Shown here: piece after piece, positions 6,498 to 8,119 of the stretch
How the letters are laid out: each line of letters begins with the position of its first letter
Position numbering within the stretch: the stretch's first letter is position 1
From: CAZGXQ01 sp964530195
Lineage (GTDB): Bacteria; Patescibacteriota; Minisyncoccia; Minisyncoccales; GBS-2
Length of the DNA: 8,119 nt
Reading direction: 5' to 3'
NCBI GenBank assembly: GCA_964530195.1
Contig: CAZGXQ010000018.1
Span: forward strand, 1 to 8,119
Notes under the pieces: model-generated
Seen by the model: the letters and a program-made list of their open reading frames with translations, nothing else
Databases searched by the model: none
What the model was told of the DNA's origin: nothing
Translations under genes and position numbers: made by a program

Positions 6498-6518
6498 AAA
6501 TAACTGTGTTATTTTTTA
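6494..6518. promoter_or_regulatory. Perfect 11-bp inverted repeat upstream of the ribosome binding site
   Basis: The arms TAAAAAATAAC (6494-6504) and GTTATTTTTTA (6508-6518) are exactly complementary around a TGT centre. The palindrome ends 3 nt before the Shine-Dalgarno site. With only one G:C pair per arm it would be a weak RNA hairpin and not a standard terminator, so a protein-binding operator is more likely than an attenuator. Either way it is well placed to control the 282-aa protein. Confidence 0.55.
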
Positions 6519-6521
6519 CCT

Positions 6522-6528
6522 AAGGAGG
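6522..6528 (+). promoter_or_regulatory. Strong ribosome binding site of the 282-aa protein
   Basis: AAGGAGG, 6 nt before the ATG at 6535, is the closest match to the anti-Shine-Dalgarno sequence in the window. It fixes the start and suggests efficient translation. Confidence 0.85.
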
Positions 6529-6534
6529 GAAAAT

Positions 6535-7383
6535 ATGGGAGTAGAAGAATTTGAAAAAAAACAAATACCCTTTGAGAGGGAAATCTCGGAACAAAGGAAA
6601 AAGGAGAGTAGAAAAGAAGAAATTGAGAAAGTGCCAGGGGAAGAAAGAACCGAGAGAGAACAAGCACTAAGCAGACTCCGAGAAGAAATAGAAAGAATTA
6701 AACAGAGAGAAGGAGAGGAGGTTGAGATGGAAAGAAAAAGGGAGGAGAAGGAAAGGAAGTTAAGATTAATAAAAGAAACTGCAACAATTCCAGAAAGATA
6801 TAAGGAATTAGTTGGGGATGATTCAGAAAATGCCTGGAAAGAGCGTCAAAAGTTAGAAAATAAAGGCGATCTTAAAACTTTAGCAAAAAGTTTAGCTGGG
6901 GTAGCTTCTGAAAGATCTCAAGAATGGCTAGACGCACACAAAGAAAACCAACCTTTATGGGCATCGATTGCAGAAGGTCTAAAAGGGGACGATTCTGAAA
7001 AAGCTCATGAAATAAGAGAGTATTTGTATTTTGATCAAAAGAAAGGAAGGATTAGAGGAGGAAGATTGAGAAGGATGGAAAAACTTTTTGGTCTACATAA
7101 ATCAGAGAAATATTACAGATTTAGAAAATGGGTAGATAGAATATGGCCCTTGGGTTATTACACTCCAGGTGACTTAGCTGAAAGCCTCATGGGTTGTACA
7201 TCAGAAAGATCGATAGAATGGAGGAGGAAATTAAAGGACGATGCACCAGCAGAAGTTCTTCTTAGCCTAGCTGGAATTGATGAACCTTGGGCAAATGAAA
7301 TAAGAGAAAAATACAAAGGAGATAAAAAACTGGCCTGGGCTTATCAGAGAAGTTTAGCTGGAACTGAAAAAGAAGGAGAATAA
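6535..7383 (+). CDS. Unknown 282-aa protein: coiled coil plus SLAG/SExxxEWR helical repeats
   Basis: I do not recognise a family. Residues 1-80 are almost entirely Glu, Lys and Arg with scattered hydrophobics, a likely long coiled coil or extended charged helix. From about 90 the protein is built of degenerate units of 27-29 residues with the pattern [SE]-L-x-G-x-x-S-E-x-x-x-E-[WIR]-R. The unit Gly residues are G94, G122, G151, G220, G247 and G276; examples are SLAGVASERSQEWLDAHK, SLMGCTSERSIEWRRKLK and SLAGIDEPWANEIREKY. The 69-residue step between G151 and G220 contains a strongly basic insert (KKGRIRGGRLRRMEKLFG, 169-186) and an aromatic stretch (EKYYRFRKWVDRIWPLGYY, 191-209). Helical repeats of this kind usually make a protein-binding scaffold; the basic insert could touch nucleic acid. 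There is no signal peptide. The gene has its own strong ribosome binding site and terminator and lies between two direct repeats. Confidence 0.85.
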   Translation: MGVEEFEKKQIPFEREISEQRKKESRKEEIEKVPGEERTEREQALSRLREEIERIKQREGEEVEMERKREEKERKLRLIKETATIPERYKELVGDDSENAWKERQKLENKGDLKTLAKSLAGVASERSQEWLDAHKENQPLWASIAEGLKGDDSEKAHEIREYLYFDQKKGRIRGGRLRRMEKLFGLHKSEKYYRFRKWVDRIWPLGYYTPGDLAESLMGCTSERSIEWRRKLKDDAPAEVLLSLAGIDEPWANEIREKYKGDKKLAWAYQRSLAGTEKEGE

Positions 7384-7407
7384 AAACGAATTTGACATTC
7401 ACTTTAG

Positions 7408-7435
7408 TGGCGCCTTTTTAAAAGGCGCCATTTTT
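7408..7435 (+). terminator. Intrinsic terminator of the 282-aa protein gene, overlapping the uvrB end
   Basis: The arms TGGCGCCTTTT (7408-7418) and AAAAGGCGCCA (7420-7430) are perfectly complementary and are followed by TTTTT (7431-7435). The GC-rich base and U-tract make it a good rho-independent terminator for the + strand, 24 nt after the stop codon. The right arm, U-tract and following bases encode the last codons of uvrB on the other strand. Read as - strand RNA the stem also forms but has no U-tract after it, so its effect on uvrB transcripts is less certain. Confidence 0.85.
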
Positions 7436-8119
7436 CATTTCTCTAATTAAATCTCTAATTTTTGCTGCTCTTTCAAAATCTAAATTCTTTGCAGCTTCCC
7501 ACATTTCCTTTTCTAAAAGTTTTACATCCCTTATCATCCAAAACTCTGCCTCAATTTCCTTTTCTTTTTTTACAAATGGCCACTCTCTGATTGGCTTTAT
7601 AATTGGTTTTGGCGAAATTCCATATTTTTTGTTGTATTCAATTTGAATTTTTCTTCTTCTTTCCACTTCATTTATTGCTTCTCTCATTGATTTTGTGATT
7701 TTGTCAGCATACAAAATGCAATGTCCCTCAGGATGTCTTGCTGCTCTTCCCATAATCTGAATTAAAGTTGTCGCTGACCTTAAAAATCCCTCTTTGTCTG
7801 CATCTAAAATTCCGATTAAAGCTACCTCTGGTAAATCCAACCCCTCTCTTAAAAGATTAATTCCAACTAAAACATCATATTTTCCCTCTCTCAACTCTTT
7901 TAAAATCTGCGGTCTTTCTAAAGTTTTCACTTCAGAATGTAGCCACTGACAAGAAATTCCCTCTTCTTTTAAATAATCAGCAAGAGCTTCAGCCAATCTT
8001 TTTGTTAAAGTCAAGACCAAAGCTCTTTGTTTTTTTGCTATCCTCTTTTTAATTTCTTCAACTAAATCTTTAACCTGATTTTTAGTTGGTCTAACTTCAA
8101 CAGATGGTTCCAAAAGTCC
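7418..8119 (-). CDS. uvrB: Excinuclease ABC subunit B, C-terminal part (5' end outside window)
   Basis: UvrB is the DNA-damage-verifying helicase-like subunit of bacterial nucleotide excision repair; it receives damage from UvrA and recruits UvrC. The window holds the last 233 codons, about one third of a protein normally near 660 aa. The reading frame is open to the window edge, where GLLEPSVEVRP matches the UvrB 'RPTGLLDP..EVRP' region, so the first in-frame TTG is not the start. Helicase domain 2 is intact: LVLTLTKRLAEALADYL, the motif V region DVLVGINLLREGLDLPEV, ILDADKEGFLRS and the motif VI region QIMGRAAR. The YADKIT and RRRKIQIEYN blocks follow. The C-terminal UVR motif that binds UvrC is NLDFERAAKIRDLIREM, with only NGAF after it. 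The stop codon lies in the centre of a terminator hairpin serving the facing gene. Confidence 0.97.
   Translation of the reverse strand, partial: GLLEPSVEVRPTKNQVKDLVEEIKKRIAKKQRALVLTLTKRLAEALADYLKEEGISCQWLHSEVKTLERPQILKELREGKYDVLVGINLLREGLDLPEVALIGILDADKEGFLRSATTLIQIMGRAARHPEGHCILYADKITKSMREAINEVERRRKIQIEYNKKYGISPKPIIKPIREWPFVKKEKEIEAEFWMIRDVKLLEKEMWEAAKNLDFERAAKIRDLIREMKNGAF
7440..7466 (-). repeat. Direct repeat copy 2, within the uvrB UVR-motif codons
   Basis: This is the functional counterpart of the copy at 6356-6382 (25 of 27 identical, same orientation, 1084 bp apart). It encodes AKIRDLIRE in the UVR motif of uvrB. Together the two copies bracket the 282-aa protein gene and its control signals. 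Confidence 0.7.

Larger units (their letters stand above)
6306..6534. other. 229-bp intergenic region with uvrB-like remnant, palindrome and ribosome binding site
   Basis: This is the largest gap in the window. From left to right it holds an AT-rich stretch without a convincing hairpin terminator for the preceding gene, a segment matching the uvrB 3' end (6356-6382), a stretch with no recognised signal (about 6395-6465), a weak promoter candidate, a perfect inverted repeat (6494-6518) and a strong Shine-Dalgarno site (6522-6528). No tRNA-like fold or convincing small ORF was seen. Confidence 0.6.

Noticed and set aside
8111..8113. TTG at 8113 as the start of uvrB
   Set aside because: The frame is open to the window edge and the residues there match the interior of UvrB; the gene begins outside the window.

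Overview
The window is AT-rich (GC roughly one third by eye) and densely packed, with small proteins, standard UGA stops, two receiver-only proteins side by side, a VirD4/TraG-like ATPase and several charged proteins of unknown family. This fits a candidate phyla radiation (Patescibacteria, Parcubacteria-like) bacterium. That placement is inferred from gene style and protein flavour, not from a marker search.

Left part (1-1721). The 3' end of one receiver-domain gene is followed 4 nt later by a complete receiver-only gene and then holA (DNA polymerase III delta subunit), all on + and probably one transcript; the two complete genes have Shine-Dalgarno sites. rpsT (ribosomal protein S20) faces them on - and its last codons overlap the end of holA by 37 bp.

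Middle (1721-4616). A 64-bp divergent promoter region separates rpsT from a two-gene unit: a 139-aa helical protein and an 804-aa membrane-anchored VirD4/TraG/HerA-type ATPase, joined by an ATGA overlap. On both sides the predicted transcription start falls on or within a few bases of the ATG, so both mRNAs look leaderless or nearly so. The pair looks like the motor and partner of a DNA- or protein-translocation system.

Right part (4617-7383). Three + strand genes encode charged proteins I cannot assign: a 274-aa protein with an Asp-rich core loosely like PD-(D/E)XK nucleases, a 230-aa protein with an FGYPETAV motif, and a 282-aa protein made of a coiled coil plus repeated helical SLAG/SExxxEWR units. 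The last has the strongest ribosome binding site here, preceded by a perfect 11-bp inverted repeat and followed by a strong terminator.

Right end (7418-8119). The C-terminal third of uvrB lies on -, and its last codons sit inside that terminator hairpin. A 27-bp segment matching the uvrB 3' end at 25 of 27 positions recurs at 6356-6382, so the 282-aa gene is bracketed by direct repeats. This suggests an old duplication or insertion at the uvrB 3' end. I see no tRNA, rRNA, CRISPR array, transposase or integrase.
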